In this document: piece after piece, positions 55,101 to 64,000 of the stretch
How positions within the stretch are numbered: position 1 is the first letter of the stretch
Layout of the letters: each line of letters opens with the position of its first letter
NCBI RefSeq assembly: GCF_001267885.1
Contig: NZ_CP012382.1
Coordinates: 4,203,001 to 4,267,000, forward strand
Direction of reading: 5' to 3'
DNA length: 64,000 nt
Source: Streptomyces ambofaciens ATCC 23877
GTDB lineage: Bacteria > Actinomycetota > Actinomycetes > Streptomycetales > Streptomycetaceae
Translations under genes and position numbers: made by a program
Notes under the pieces: generated by a model
What the model was told of the DNA's origin: nothing
The model's database searches: none
What the model saw: only the letters and a program-made list of their open reading frames with translations

Positions 55101-56176
55101 TGTCCGCCATCCAAGGCGCCGGGCGCACCGGGCGGCCCACCCTGGCCGTCGTCGGAGCGACCGGCGCCGTCGGCACGGTCATGCTCCAGATCCTGTCCCA
55201 GCACGCGGACGTCTGGGGCGACATCCGACTGATCGCCTCACCGCGCTCCGCCGGCCGCAAGCTGACCGTGCGCGGTGAGGAGGTCGAGGTCGTCGCGCTC
55301 ACCGAGGAGGCCTTCGACGGGGTCGACGTCGCCATGTTCGACGTGCCCGACGAGGTCTCCGCCCAGTGGGCGCCCGTCGCCGCCGCCAAGGGCGTGGTGG
55401 TGGTCGACAACTCCGGCGCGTTCCGCATGGACCCGGACGTGCCGCTCGTCGTGCCCGAGGTCAACCCGCACGCGGTGCGGATGCGGCCGCGCGGGATCAT
55501 CGCCAATCCCAACTGCACGACGCTGTCCATGATCGTGGCGATGGGCGCGCTGCACGCCGAGTTCGGGCTGCGCGAGCTGGTCGTCTCGTCCTACCAGGCG
55601 GTGAGCGGGGCGGGGCGGGACGGCGTCGAGACGCTGCGCCGGCAACTGTCCCTGGTCGCCGGTACCGAGCTGGGGACCCACCCCGGTGACGTGCGGCGGG
55701 CCGTCGGCGACGACACCGGGCCGTTCCCGGAGCCGGTCGCGCTGAACGTCGTACCGTGGGCCGGGTCGCTGCGCGAGGACGGCTGGTCCTCGGAGGAGAT
55801 GAAGGTACGGGACGAGTCCCGCAAGATCCTCGGGCTGCCGCACCTGCCGGTGGCGGTCACGTGCGTACGGGTCCCCGTGGTCACCACGCACTCCCTGACG
55901 GTGCACGCCCGCTTCGAGGGCGAGGTCACGGTGGACCGGGCCCGGGAGATCCTGGCCACCGCGCCCGGCGTCGTCCTCTTCGACAACCCGGCCGCGGGCG
56001 AGTTCCCCACCCCCGCCGACGTGGTCGGCACCGACCCGACCTGGGTCGGGCGGGTGCGCCGCGCGCTGGACGACCCGACGGCGCTCGAACTCTTCGTCTG
56101 CGGGGACAACCTGCGCAAGGGCGCCGCGCTGAACACCGCGCAGATCGCGGAAGTGGTGGCGGCCGAGTTCCGCTGA
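55100..56176 (+). CDS. asd: Aspartate-semialdehyde dehydrogenase
   Basis: A 358-residue NADPH enzyme reducing aspartyl phosphate. The dinucleotide loop [11 protein letters not shown] is near residue 20, catalytic C139 in ANPNCTT, and [14 protein letters not shown] with the substrate-binding region follow. The catalytic His is in [17 protein letters not shown]. Translated from an ATG overlapping the ask stop, it shares the ask promoter. A perfect hairpin terminator follows. Confidence 0.95.
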   Translation: MSAIQGAGRTGRPTLAVVGATGAVGTVMLQILSQHADVWGDIRLIASPRSAGRKLTVRGEEVEVVALTEEAFDGVDVAMFDVPDEVSAQWAPVAAAKGVVVVDNSGAFRMDPDVPLVVPEVNPHAVRMRPRGIIANPNCTTLSMIVAMGALHAEFGLRELVVSSYQAVSGAGRDGVETLRRQLSLVAGTELGTHPGDVRRAVGDDTGPFPEPVALNVVPWAGSLREDGWSSEEMKVRDESRKILGLPHLPVAVTCVRVPVVTTHSLTVHARFEGEVTVDRAREILATAPGVVLFDNPAAGEFPTPADVVGTDPTWVGRVRRALDDPTALELFVCGDNLRKGAALNTAQIAEVVAAEFR

Positions 56177-56324
56177 CCGGGACCGGCCGCGGTCCTCCGG
56201 GACGACCGGAACGAAAAGCCCTGGCCGCCGCCGTGGGGTTGCTTTGTAGGATTCATGGACGAGATGTGATCCGGAAGTTGGTCCGGACTACTTGTACCCG
56301 GCACCCGTGGCATCAGAGGATTTC

Positions 56325-56360
56325 CTCCCCGCCCTCCGCAACCGTGCGGAGGGCGGGGAG
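56325..56360. terminator. Perfect 16-base hairpin after ask-asd
   Basis: CTCCCCGCCCTCCGCA, loop ACCG, TGCGGAGGGCGGGGAG, followed by CGTCTTTG. The remainder of the 400-base gap to the sigma gene holds a short frame from 56472 and no other feature. Confidence 0.88.
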
Positions 56361-56575
56361 CGTCTTTGCGGTCACCCATTCAGGGCGCGGAGACGCGTGA
56401 GTCGGCGTGGGGACGCCGAGGACGGGCGTGGGGACGCTCGTTCACATGGGACATAAGGGAAGAGCGGGACGATGAGTGCCTATGACGCACCGTCAGTCGG
56501 ACGGCAGTCCGACAGACACGGGAACGTGACGCCCGGCGCGTACAACCCTCATGGGGGTGGGCGTGTCCAACTGGC

Positions 56576-57250
56576 GTGGCAGAGGTTCTCGATTTTCCCG
56601 CGGCAACGCGTGGCCCCGCCGTGCGGCCACCCGTCCGGTCCGTCCGTCCCCGTGTGGTCGGCGCGACCGGCGGCATGCCGGTGATCGCGCCCATGCCCGC
56701 AGCGCGGCCGGCCCGCATATCGAACCAGCGCGACGGCGCGGAGGACGTGGTGGCGGCGGGTACCACCGTCGACCACCTCACCGAGACGTACCGGGCGCAC
56801 TACCGGTCGCTGCTCGGCCTCGCCGCCCTCCTCCTCGACGACACCGCCTCCTGCGAGGACGTCGTCCAGGAGGCCTTCATCCGCGTCCACTCGGCGCGCA
56901 AACGCGTCCGCGACCCGGAGAAGACCCTGGCGTACCTGCGTCAGACGGTCGTCAACCTCTCCCGTTCGGCGCTGCGCCGCCGCATCCTCGGGCTCAAGCT
57001 GCTCTCCAAGCCCATGCCGGACATGGCGAGCGCGGAGGAGGGCGCCTACGACCAGCTGGAGCGGGACTCGCTGATCAAGGCGATGAAGGGGCTGCAGCGC
57101 CGCCAGCGCGAGGTCCTGGTCCTGCGGTACTTCGCCGACATGACCGAAGCGCAGGTCGCCGAGACGCTCGGCATATCCCTCGGCTCGGTGAAGGCGTACG
57201 GTTCGCGGGGCATCGCGGCGCTCAGGGTGGCCATGGAGGCACCGGTATGA
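56576..57250 (+). CDS. ECF-type sigma factor (SigE family)
   Basis: A 224-residue sigma factor. Region 2 has TYRAHYRSLLGLAALLLDDT and CEDVVQEAFIRVH; region 4 has LQRRQREVLVLRYFADMTEA, then VAETLGISLGSVKAYGSRG. An extra Pro/Ala-rich N-terminal stretch of about 65 residues precedes region 2. GTG 56576 has no ribosome site; ATG 56675 inside (MPVIAPMPAARPARIS) is an alternative. The stop overlaps the next gene by four bases (ATGA). The partner membrane protein is therefore its likely regulator. Confidence 0.9.
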   Translation: MAEVLDFPAATRGPAVRPPVRSVRPRVVGATGGMPVIAPMPAARPARISNQRDGAEDVVAAGTTVDHLTETYRAHYRSLLGLAALLLDDTASCEDVVQEAFIRVHSARKRVRDPEKTLAYLRQTVVNLSRSALRRRILGLKLLSKPMPDMASAEEGAYDQLERDSLIKAMKGLQRRQREVLVLRYFADMTEAQVAETLGISLGSVKAYGSRGIAALRVAMEAPV

Positions 57251-58788
57251 GCGACGGCAAGGAACCTCGGCGCGACGCCCGCGACGAGTCCGGAACCCCG
57301 GACGAGTCCGGCACCCGGGAGGGCGCCGAGCGGGCTGAGTCGGCCGAGCGGGCCGGGCCGGCCGAGCGGGCTGAGTCGGTTGGTCGGGCTGAGTCGGCTG
57401 GTCGGGCTGAGTCGACCGGTCGGGCTGAGTCGGCTGGTCGGGCTGAGTCGACCGGTCGGGCTGAGTCGGCTGGTCGAGCTGCCGGGATCGGTCCGGCGGT
57501 CGGGATCGGTCCGGCGGTCGGGACAGGTCCGGCGGAGGGCAAGGGTCCGGCGGGGATCGGTCCGGCGGAAGGGATTGGTCCGGTCGAGAAGAACCGTCCG
57601 GTCGAGGAGATCGGCCCGGTCGAGGAGACCGGTCCGGTCGCGGTGAGAGGTCCGGTGGGGACGAGCGGTCCGGCCGGGCTGTACGGGACAGAGCAACCGA
57701 AGCACACGCACGCAGGGAACGGAACTGTGAACCACGGCCCCGCCGACCAGGGCCCCGACACCCGAGGGCCCGACGGGCTCGGCTCCGACGAGCTGGCCCT
57801 GCGCAGGATGCTGCACCACGCCGTCCAGGACGTGGAGCCGAGCGACGGCACCCTGGAACACCTGCGCCGCGCGGTACCCGCCCGGCGGGCCCGCAAGCGC
57901 CAGGCCGTCGTCGGCGTGGCCGCGGCCGTCCTCTTCGTCGGCACGGCGATCCCGGCCCTGGTGCACGTCTCCAACACCACCGGTCCCGGCGCCGATCCGT
58001 CCGTCGCCGGCCACGCCTCCCAGGCGCAGGGCGGTGCCTCCCAGGGCAAGGACCCGGCCGGCGGCCAGAGCGGCATCGCCGGTTCCGCGGGCACGGCCGA
58101 GGACAAGGACAAGGCCGACCCCAAGGAGACGCCCCGGGACGAGGAGAGCGGCGCCGCGACGGGCTCGGCGCCCGGCGCCGACCCCTCCGCCAGTACCGCC
58201 GTCGAGGTCCCCGCGTGTACGGCCGCGCAGCTCGGACCGGCCGTCGCGAGCAGTGCCGCGCCCGACTCCACGGGTGTGGTCTACGGCTCCTTCCGCGTCA
58301 CCAACGTCTCCTCCGACGGCTGCACCGTCGTCGGTCCCGGCAGCGTGGTCGCCACCCCGCAGGGCGCGGCGGAGGCCACCAGGATCGGCACCGCACGGCA
58401 CGCGGCCGGGGACGCGGCGGCCGGACTGCCCGACCCGTCCCTGGAGGCCGCCTCGCTGGCCCTGGCGCCCGGCTCCGCCTACGAGGTGCAGTTCGCCTGG
58501 GTGCCCTCGGAGACCTGCCCCGCCCCCGGTGACACCACCGGCGGCGGCACCGGAGGCCCCTCGCCCGACCCCACGCCCACCGAGGACCCGACCGCCGCGG
58601 GCGGCACCTCCACGGGCGGCGGCGACACCGGCACCACCACCCAGCTGGTCACCGAGGACGGCCCGGCCGGTGGGAGCGTGTCGGTCACCTACACCCCGGA
58701 GGGCGGCGCGGGCTCGGCGACGGCCACGGTGTCCGACGCGTGCGCGGGGACCGTGTACTGGACGGGTGTGCTGGCGGGTACGGCGTAG
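57247..58788 (+). CDS. Repeat-rich membrane protein coupled to sigma factor
   Basis: A 513-residue protein. Residues 41-76 are six RAES(A/T/V)G hexapeptides. Residues 80-138 are GIGPAV/GPVEEI hexapeptides. A short acidic helix (DELALRRMLHHAVQDVEPSD) precedes the single membrane segment (about 219-238, AVVGVAAAVLFVGTAIPALV). Outside are an Asp/Lys/Ser-rich linker, a domain resembling DUF4232 (FRVTNVSSDGCTVVGPGSVV), and a second Thr/Gly linker. Cytoplasmic part, one helix and external domain is the layout of an anti-sigma factor, but a ZAS-type zinc motif (HxxxCxxC) is missing. Regulation of the coupled sigma factor is inferred. Confidence 0.78.
   Translation: MSDGKEPRRDARDESGTPDESGTREGAERAESAERAGPAERAESVGRAESAGRAESTGRAESAGRAESTGRAESAGRAAGIGPAVGIGPAVGTGPAEGKGPAGIGPAEGIGPVEKNRPVEEIGPVEETGPVAVRGPVGTSGPAGLYGTEQPKHTHAGNGTVNHGPADQGPDTRGPDGLGSDELALRRMLHHAVQDVEPSDGTLEHLRRAVPARRARKRQAVVGVAAAVLFVGTAIPALVHVSNTTGPGADPSVAGHASQAQGGASQGKDPAGGQSGIAGSAGTAEDKDKADPKETPRDEESGAATGSAPGADPSASTAVEVPACTAAQLGPAVASSAAPDSTGVVYGSFRVTNVSSDGCTVVGPGSVVATPQGAAEATRIGTARHAAGDAAAGLPDPSLEAASLALAPGSAYEVQFAWVPSETCPAPGDTTGGGTGGPSPDPTPTEDPTAAGGTSTGGGDTGTTTQLVTEDGPAGGSVSVTYTPEGGAGSATATVSDACAGTVYWTGVLAGTA
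57367..57660 (+). repeat. Two blocks of 18-base in-frame repeats
   Basis: Block 1 has six units of CGGGCTGAGTCGGCTGGT (57367-57474). Block 2 has about ten units related to GGGATCGGTCCGGCGGTC (57484-57660), one of them 15 bases. All keep the frame. Third positions in block 1 are richer in T and A than elsewhere in the window. Confidence 0.88.
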
Positions 58789-58857
58789 GGCGCGCGGTGC
58801 GCGCGTGCGGGCCCGCGGCGGCGCCGCGGTGCGGGCACGCGCGCCACGGGTCCGGCG

Positions 58858-59649
58858 TCAGACGCCGGACGGCTGCGGTTCCCGCTCGTCCTCCGGGGCC
58901 AGGCCCAGTTCCGCGTCCCGGGCCAGTTCGACCTCGCGGCGCAGCAGCCGGAACCACATGAAGATCACGAAGCCCACGAAGGCGAACCACTCGGCGGTGT
59001 AGCCGAGGTTCTGGAACGCCTTCAGGTCCAGGCCCGTGTTCTGCGGCGCGCTCACGGGCACGGTCCGCATCCCGGAGTCGCCCTCGTTGAGCGTGACCCA
59101 CGCGTCGTACACGTCGTACGGCACCAGGTTCAGCAGCGTGGCCGCGCTGATCGCCCCGGTCTGTCCCGCGGGCCATCCGGAGCGGCCGCTGACGCCGTTG
59201 CTGCCGGGCGACTCGGCGGCCTGGAGCGCACCGGTGACGGTGACCTCGCCGGTGGGCGGGGCGGGGGCCTTCGCCGGGTCGGGGGTGCCGGGCAGCCAGC
59301 CGCGTACCACCGGCAGCGCCTCACCGGTGTCGGTGCGCAGCAGCGTGAGGACGTAGTAACCGTCCCGGTCGTCCAGCTTCCGCTCCGGGACGAGCAGCTG
59401 TGCGTCGTACCGGCCGGTCACGGTGGTCTGCTCGCCGACCGTCGACTTGTCCACGGGCAGCAGCTCCGCGAGCGGGCGGGCCGCCTCCCGGCCGGCCGAC
59501 TCGTGCCGCGTGGTCGCGGTCTCGTGGTCCTGCACCCGGTCCTCGAACCGGCCCAGCTGCCACGAACCCATGAAGATGCAGAAGGGGATGGCCAGGACGA
59601 CGAAGACGTTGATCCCCCACCAGCGGGGCGTCAGCAGAAACCGGTACAC
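58858..59649 (-). CDS. SURF1-family protein
   Basis: A 263-residue membrane protein from GTG 59649 (GGAGGG is very near the start). Helix 1 is at about 11-29 (INVFVVLAIPFCIFMGSWQL), an external domain follows with VTGRYDAQLLVPERKLDD and RGWLPG, and helix 2 is at about 215-233 (EWFAFVGFVIFMWFRLLRR). The N-terminal W-Q-L-G-R motif and paired helices are SURF1 hallmarks; the family assists assembly of haem-copper oxidases. The oxidase genes are not in the window. Confidence 0.9.
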   Translation of the reverse strand: MYRFLLTPRWWGINVFVVLAIPFCIFMGSWQLGRFEDRVQDHETATTRHESAGREAARPLAELLPVDKSTVGEQTTVTGRYDAQLLVPERKLDDRDGYYVLTLLRTDTGEALPVVRGWLPGTPDPAKAPAPPTGEVTVTGALQAAESPGSNGVSGRSGWPAGQTGAISAATLLNLVPYDVYDAWVTLNEGDSGMRTVPVSAPQNTGLDLKAFQNLGYTAEWFAFVGFVIFMWFRLLRREVELARDAELGLAPEDEREPQPSGV

Positions 59650-59792
59650 GCCCTCCACGGTACGGGGCGCGGCCCGGCGGCCCGCTCTCGGGGCTGTGGA
59701 AAAGCGCGCGGCCCGACTGCGGGCGGGCGGAGTTTTCCACAGGCTGGGGATCTGATCTGCGCGTTGTCCCCCGGTGGAGGCAGTATGGGGCC

Positions 59793-61640
59793 ATGACTGA
59801 GAGCAACGGGTCCGTGTCGTCGGACCAGCGGTGGGGACAGGACGGCCGACGCGGCGAGGAGATGCCCGACTGGGAGAAGCGGTTCCGGGCGCCGCGGGTG
59901 TCGCTGCCCGACTGGGCCGAGGACGCACCGGACCGCTCCCTGTTCGTGTCGAACGCCACGGGGACGTACGAGCTGTACGCCTGGGACCGGGCGACCGGCG
60001 AGCAGCGCCAGGTCACGGACCGGCCCAACGGCACGACGGACGGCGTGCTCTCGCCGGACGGCGCCTGGATCTGGTGGTTCGACGACAAGGACGGCGACGA
60101 GTTCGGCGTCTGGCGCCGCCAGCCCTTCGCGGGCGGCGAGGACGAGCTCGCGGTGCCGGGCCTCGACCCCTCCTACCCTGCGGGCCTGGCCCTCGGCCGG
60201 GACGGGCGCACGGCGGTGATCGGCCGCTCGACCGACGAGGAGGGCACGACGATCCACCTGGCGCACACGGACGGGGCCCCGGTGGAGATCTACCGGCACC
60301 GCGAGTCCGCGGGCGTCGGCGACCTCTCCCACGACGGCACACTGATCGCCGTCGAGCACACCGAGCACGGCGACGCCATGCACGCGGCGCTGCGTGTCCT
60401 GCGCCCCGACGGCACGACGGTCGCGGAGCTGGACGACACCGAGGGCGGCCAGGAGGAGCTGGGCCTGGAGGTCCTCGGCTTCGCCCCGGTCGACGGCGAC
60501 ACCCGCCTGCTCATCGGCCACCAGCGCCGGGGCCGCTGGGAGCCCCTGGTGTGGGACGTGGCGACGGGCGAGCAGACCGACCTCGCCCTGGAGCTGCCCG
60601 GCGACGTCAGCGCCGAGTGGTACCCGGACGGCAGCGGCCTGCTGATCGTGCACGGCTTCGAGGCCCGCAGCGAGCTGTTCCGCTACGACCTCGCCGAGCG
60701 CGAGCTGGTGGAGATCGACACCCCGGCCGGCACCGTCTCCGGGGCGACGGCCCGCCCGGACGGCAGCGTGGAGTACCTGTGGTCCTCGGCCGCCGAACCG
60801 TCGGCGGTGCGCTCGACGACCGGCCGGGTCGTCCTGGACCCGCCCGGCATGAAGTCGCCGCGCTCGGTCCCGGTGGAGGACGTGTGGGTGGACGGCCCCG
60901 GCGGCCGTATCCACGCCCTGGTCCAGAAGCCCGCGGGCGCCACCGGCCCGCTCCCGACGGTCTTCGACATCCACGGCGGCCCGACCTGGCACGACAGCGA
61001 CGCCTTCGCCGCCGGACCCGCGGCCTGGGTCGACCACGGCTACGCGGTGGTCCGCGTCAACTACCGCGGCTCCACCGGGTACGGCCGCGCCTGGACCGAC
61101 GCCCTCAAGCACCGGGTCGGTCTCATCGAGCTGGAGGACATCGCGGCGGTGCGCGAGTGGGCGGTCGCCTCCGGTCTCGCGGACCCCGAGCGGCTGATCC
61201 TCACCGGCGGCTCCTGGGGCGGATACCTCACGCTGCTCGGCATCGGCGTCCAGCCCGAGGCGTGGACGCTGGGCATCGCCGCGGTCCCGGTCGCCGACTA
61301 CGTCACCGCGTACCACGACGAGATGGAGGCGCTGAAGGCCCTCGACCGCACCCTCCTCGGCGGCACCCCGGAAGAGGTTCCCGACCGCTTCGAGGCGTCC
61401 TCCCCGCTGACCTACGTCGACGAGGTCAAGGCCCCGGTGTACATCTCCGCGGGCGTCAACGACCCGCGCTGCCCGATCCGCCAGGTCGAGAACTACGTCG
61501 ACCGCCTGGCGGCGAGGGGCGCGGTCCACGAGGTGTACCGCTACGACGCGGGGCACGGGTCACTGGTGGTGGACGAGCGGATCAAGCAGGTCCGGCTGGA
61601 GCTGGACTTCGCGGCACGACACATGCCGACGGCTTCGTAG
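59793..61640 (+). CDS. S9-family prolyl oligopeptidase-like peptidase
   Basis: A 615-residue serine peptidase with an N-terminal beta-propeller (repeats such as LYAWDRATGEQRQVTD, DGAWIWWFDDKDGDEFGVW) and a C-terminal alpha/beta hydrolase domain. The nucleophile is S474 in GGSWGGYL, the acid in GVNDPRCPI, and the His in DAGHGSLV. FDIHGGPTWHD marks the oxyanion region. There is no signal peptide, so it is probably cytoplasmic and acts on oligopeptides. The SURF1-type gene is divergent across about 140 bases. Confidence 0.93.
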   Translation: MTESNGSVSSDQRWGQDGRRGEEMPDWEKRFRAPRVSLPDWAEDAPDRSLFVSNATGTYELYAWDRATGEQRQVTDRPNGTTDGVLSPDGAWIWWFDDKDGDEFGVWRRQPFAGGEDELAVPGLDPSYPAGLALGRDGRTAVIGRSTDEEGTTIHLAHTDGAPVEIYRHRESAGVGDLSHDGTLIAVEHTEHGDAMHAALRVLRPDGTTVAELDDTEGGQEELGLEVLGFAPVDGDTRLLIGHQRRGRWEPLVWDVATGEQTDLALELPGDVSAEWYPDGSGLLIVHGFEARSELFRYDLAERELVEIDTPAGTVSGATARPDGSVEYLWSSAAEPSAVRSTTGRVVLDPPGMKSPRSVPVEDVWVDGPGGRIHALVQKPAGATGPLPTVFDIHGGPTWHDSDAFAAGPAAWVDHGYAVVRVNYRGSTGYGRAWTDALKHRVGLIELEDIAAVREWAVASGLADPERLILTGGSWGGYLTLLGIGVQPEAWTLGIAAVPVADYVTAYHDEMEALKALDRTLLGGTPEEVPDRFEASSPLTYVDEVKAPVYISAGVNDPRCPIRQVENYVDRLAARGAVHEVYRYDAGHGSLVVDERIKQVRLELDFAARHMPTAS

Positions 61641-61649
61641 CGGTAGCCG

Positions 61650-61803
61650 GGTCCGGCCCCGGACCTGGACCTGGCCCCGGACCTGGACCTGGCCCCGGCC
61701 CCGGACCCGGACCTGGCCCGGACCCGGCCCGGAGCCGGAGCCGGTCCGGAGCTGAAGACGCAGCCGGCCCCGGCCCCGGACCCGGAGCCGGTCCGGACCC
61801 GGA
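61650..61803. repeat. CCGGACCTGGCC-type low-complexity repeat
   Basis: Irregular hexanucleotide and dodecanucleotide repeats fill the 198-base gap between convergent genes. In any frame they would give Pro/Gly/Ala-rich or Arg/Ser repeats with no start site, so they are taken as non-coding. Confidence 0.8.
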
Positions 61804-61838
61804 AACGGGCGGCGGGCGGGCGGGGGCGATGGGCGCAC

Positions 61839-63788
61839 CTACCCGTCCGTCCGGCGCCGTGCCCGCCGTCCCAGCAGCTCCGCCAGCCCTCGCCGGGTGG
61901 CCGCCAGCACCACCCGGTCCTCACCGCGCAGGACGTACGTGTCGGGCAGCTCCCACACCAACCGGGACTCGCGCACCCCCTCGGCGTCGGCGTCCTCGTC
62001 CCGCGTCCCGTCGGAGACCTCCAGCGCGAGCACCCGCCACGCCCCCGCCCGGAAGGCCTCGCCGACCGTCCTCCCCTCCAGTTCCGGATGCCCGGCCACC
62101 TCCACGGCCGCGAACAGCAGCACCCGCCGCTCGACGGGGATCGCGCCCAGGATCTGGCGGCCCATCATCGCCCCGGCGAAGGCGGGCGCGCACAGGTGCG
62201 TCACACTGCGGCTCCGGGTGAGCGCGCCCGGGTGCGCGGCGCGCAGGGTCCGGTAGACGGCGGTCGCGAAGTCGTCGTCGTACAGGCGCAGCACCACCCG
62301 CAGTCCGGACCGTACGGAGCGGGCGTACAGCACCGCTTCCAGGTTGGTGGTGTCCACGCTGGTCAGAGCGAGCAGCGAGTGCGCCCGGTGGATCTTGGCG
62401 GCCTCCAGGACGCCCTCCTGGGTGACGTCCCCGAGCACGACCGGCACCCGCAGCCGCCGTGCGGTCGCCATGCCGCGTGCCTCGGGATCGGCCTCGACGC
62501 ACACCACCGGGATGTCCATCTCCCGCAGCCGGGTCAGCACGCGCGTGCCGATCTTGCCGAGACCGAGCAGGACGACGTGCCCGCCGAGTCCGCGCGGCGG
62601 CTTGCGCAGCGTCGACGCGTTGCGGAAGGTGCCGAGCGCCTCCAGGACGGCCGCCAGCAGCACGGGCAGCAGGAGCAGCCCGACGAAGCCGGAGAGCAGT
62701 TGCAGGATCTGCCGCCCGGAGTCCCTGTTGTGGGCGGGCTCGTTGATGGCGAACAGATCCAGCAGCGTCACGTAGGTGGCGTGCAGCGGGTGGTCCCCGG
62801 TGACCAGCATGAGGGCCACGGCGAGGGCGACCACACAGGCCCCCAGGCCCGCCAGCGACCACCGCAGGCGCCGTGAGAACAGCTCGCCGAAGGGCGGCAC
62901 ACCGGCCCGGGCGGCGGGCAGCGGCGGGCCGGAGTACGACACCTGCTCCAGGGCGACCGTGCCGCGCCCGGTGGCCGCCGCCACGGCCGCCGCGTCGGGC
63001 AGCAGCTGCGGCCCCTCGTCGCTGCCCTCCGAACCGTCCGTACCGGCCGGGTCGTTGCTCGTCGCGGACAGCAGCGCGAGCGTGCACAGACCGGGGTCGG
63101 CCACCTCGCCGGGGCGCGGCGGCTGCCGTTCCACCGCGCGCAGCAGCAGCCCGTCCGTCTCCAGCACCTTGCTGGTGCCGACGAGCGCGGTCGCGGCCAG
63201 CGCGGGCGCGGCCGTGTCGGCGTCGGACAGCACGGTCGTGGACGTACCGGCGCCGTCCAGCCCCGGGTCCCGCGCGTCACCGATCGCCAGCGCGGTGCTC
63301 TGGTCGAGGAGTTCCTCGATGTGCCGCCCGAGCCGCCGGTTGTACAGGCGCAGGACCAGGCGCAGCCGGGGGTTGAGCCGACGGGCGGTCAGGGCGGCGC
63401 GGATGTTGGTCTCGTCGTCGTCGTACACCAGGGCCAGCGCGGCGGCCCGGTCCACGCCGGCCTCCGCGAGCACGTCCTCGGTCGGCTCGGCGGCCTCCAG
63501 TTCGGCCGCGCGGCCGGCGCCGTTCGGCTCGGCGCCACCGCCCGAGCGGCTGACGGCCGCGTTGACCATGCCCAGCAGCGCCGCGGAGGCCGCGCGGGCC
63601 CGCCCGGCCACCGGCTGGGAAGCCCGGTTTCCGGAGGGCGGCACGACGAGTGTGACCTGTTCGCGGTAAACGCCGCGCAGTTCGGCGGCGAGCCGGTGCG
63701 CCAGCCCGTCGTCCCCGCACACCACCATGTGCGCGTATCCGTCACCGTGCGGAACCTGGTTCGGCACGCTCCCCGTTCGAGTCCCCAT
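61839..63788 (-). CDS. Double TrkA-N (RCK) membrane protein, channel-like
   Basis: A 649-residue protein. The first Rossmann/TrkA-N domain begins at about residue 20 (HMVVCGDDGLAHRLAAELRG). A membrane pair follows near 310-390: LAGLGACVVALAVALMLVTG, a pore-loop-like TYVTLLDLFAINEPAHNRDS, and GFVGLLLLPVLLAAVLEAL. The second TrkA-N domain starts at about 410 (GHVVLLGLGKIGTRVLTRL) and a TrkA-C region lies at the end. This is the CASTOR/POLLUX or potassium-channel-RCK layout, but TVGYGD is replaced. ATG 63788 has no ribosome site; TACTGT lies nine bases before it, fitting a leaderless message. Confidence 0.85.
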   Translation of the reverse strand: MGTRTGSVPNQVPHGDGYAHMVVCGDDGLAHRLAAELRGVYREQVTLVVPPSGNRASQPVAGRARAASAALLGMVNAAVSRSGGGAEPNGAGRAAELEAAEPTEDVLAEAGVDRAAALALVYDDDETNIRAALTARRLNPRLRLVLRLYNRRLGRHIEELLDQSTALAIGDARDPGLDGAGTSTTVLSDADTAAPALAATALVGTSKVLETDGLLLRAVERQPPRPGEVADPGLCTLALLSATSNDPAGTDGSEGSDEGPQLLPDAAAVAAATGRGTVALEQVSYSGPPLPAARAGVPPFGELFSRRLRWSLAGLGACVVALAVALMLVTGDHPLHATYVTLLDLFAINEPAHNRDSGRQILQLLSGFVGLLLLPVLLAAVLEALGTFRNASTLRKPPRGLGGHVVLLGLGKIGTRVLTRLREMDIPVVCVEADPEARGMATARRLRVPVVLGDVTQEGVLEAAKIHRAHSLLALTSVDTTNLEAVLYARSVRSGLRVVLRLYDDDFATAVYRTLRAAHPGALTRSRSVTHLCAPAFAGAMMGRQILGAIPVERRVLLFAAVEVAGHPELEGRTVGEAFRAGAWRVLALEVSDGTRDEDADAEGVRESRLVWELPDTYVLRGEDRVVLAATRRGLAELLGRRARRRTDG

Positions 63789-63972
63789 TGAGAAGAGGAC
63801 AGTACCGGCGGGAGGTCCGGTTCCCGGGTCCGGCGGGCTGCTTCCGGCCAGACGGAGACCGGCATCAAAGACGCGTAAAGATTGCCGGAACACGGCAATG
63901 ACGGGTCCCTCGCCCCCGTGTGACGATTCGTTTCACCGGAGCTCAGCGACGGGCGGGAGGGGGACGGCACGC

Positions 63973-64000
63973 ATGGCCTGGTTTCTCGGGCTGGGTATCA
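63973..64000 (+). CDS. Start of a gene cut by the window edge
   Basis: ATG 63973 follows GGGAGGGGG by about nine bases and reads MAWFLGLGI before the window ends. It is divergent from the TrkA-N gene. Too short to identify. Confidence 0.4.

Overview
The window is a 64 kb piece of a high-GC actinobacterial chromosome, almost certainly Streptomyces. Coding sequences have strongly G/C-biased third positions, GTG starts are common, many genes overlap by 4 or 8 bases (GTGA, ATGA, ATGTCTGA), and hairpins without a U-tract stand at gene ends. From memory, the order clpB, aminotransferase, spermidine-synthase-like gene, pyrE, fba, the kyn genes, two two-component systems, CYP107-like P450, purA, YbaB, recR, ask, asd runs like the S. 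coelicolor SCO3661 to SCO3607 interval. That recollection was not checked. I saw no rRNA, tRNA, CRISPR array, transposase, integrase or attachment site.

Positions 1-9.6 kb are the accessory part. A lipoprotein sugar-binding protein without its transporter is followed by a small secreted protein with an ABC ATPase/FtsX-type permease pair, and by a LuxR-type regulator with an eroded receiver domain. Next come three paralogous LuxR-type regulators beside a divergent mini-operon encoding a 67-residue exported peptide and a Rieske-fold fragment that has lost its metal ligands. This last group is the best candidate for an undescribed system, possibly peptide sensing.

9.6-24 kb is mostly housekeeping: the chaperone clpB behind an HspR operator, a YbjN-type protein, a class I aminotransferase, a Cys/Gly-rich membrane protein, a DUF2617 gene, a membrane-fused spermidine-synthase-like protein, aldose epimerase, pyrE, fructose-bisphosphate aldolase, an MFS exporter and a DUF3151 gene. 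24-28 kb carries a tryptophan-to-anthranilate set: tryptophan 2,3-dioxygenase, kynureninase, and an esterase that probably supplies the kynurenine formamidase step.

28-39 kb holds a secreted hydrolase and membrane acyltransferase pair, two tandemly duplicated histidine kinase/response regulator operons, a P450, and an ABC exporter with a divergent GbsR/MarR-type regulator. 39-49 kb holds a minisatellite, a diacylglycerol-kinase-like gene divergent from purA, small hypotheticals, an ECF41-like sigma factor, a GntR regulator and class III aminotransferase separated by a repeated motif, and a DJ-1/MarR operon with a double operator.

49-64 kb holds a membrane Ser/Thr kinase, a SLATT-like membrane protein, YbaB, recR, a DUF5063 gene and the aspartate-pathway operon ask-asd. 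The ask gene has an in-frame internal start for a regulatory subunit. Then come an ECF sigma factor with a repeat-rich membrane partner, a SURF1-family protein, an S9 peptidase, and a double TrkA-N membrane protein with a degenerate channel-like pore. A further gene starts at the right edge.
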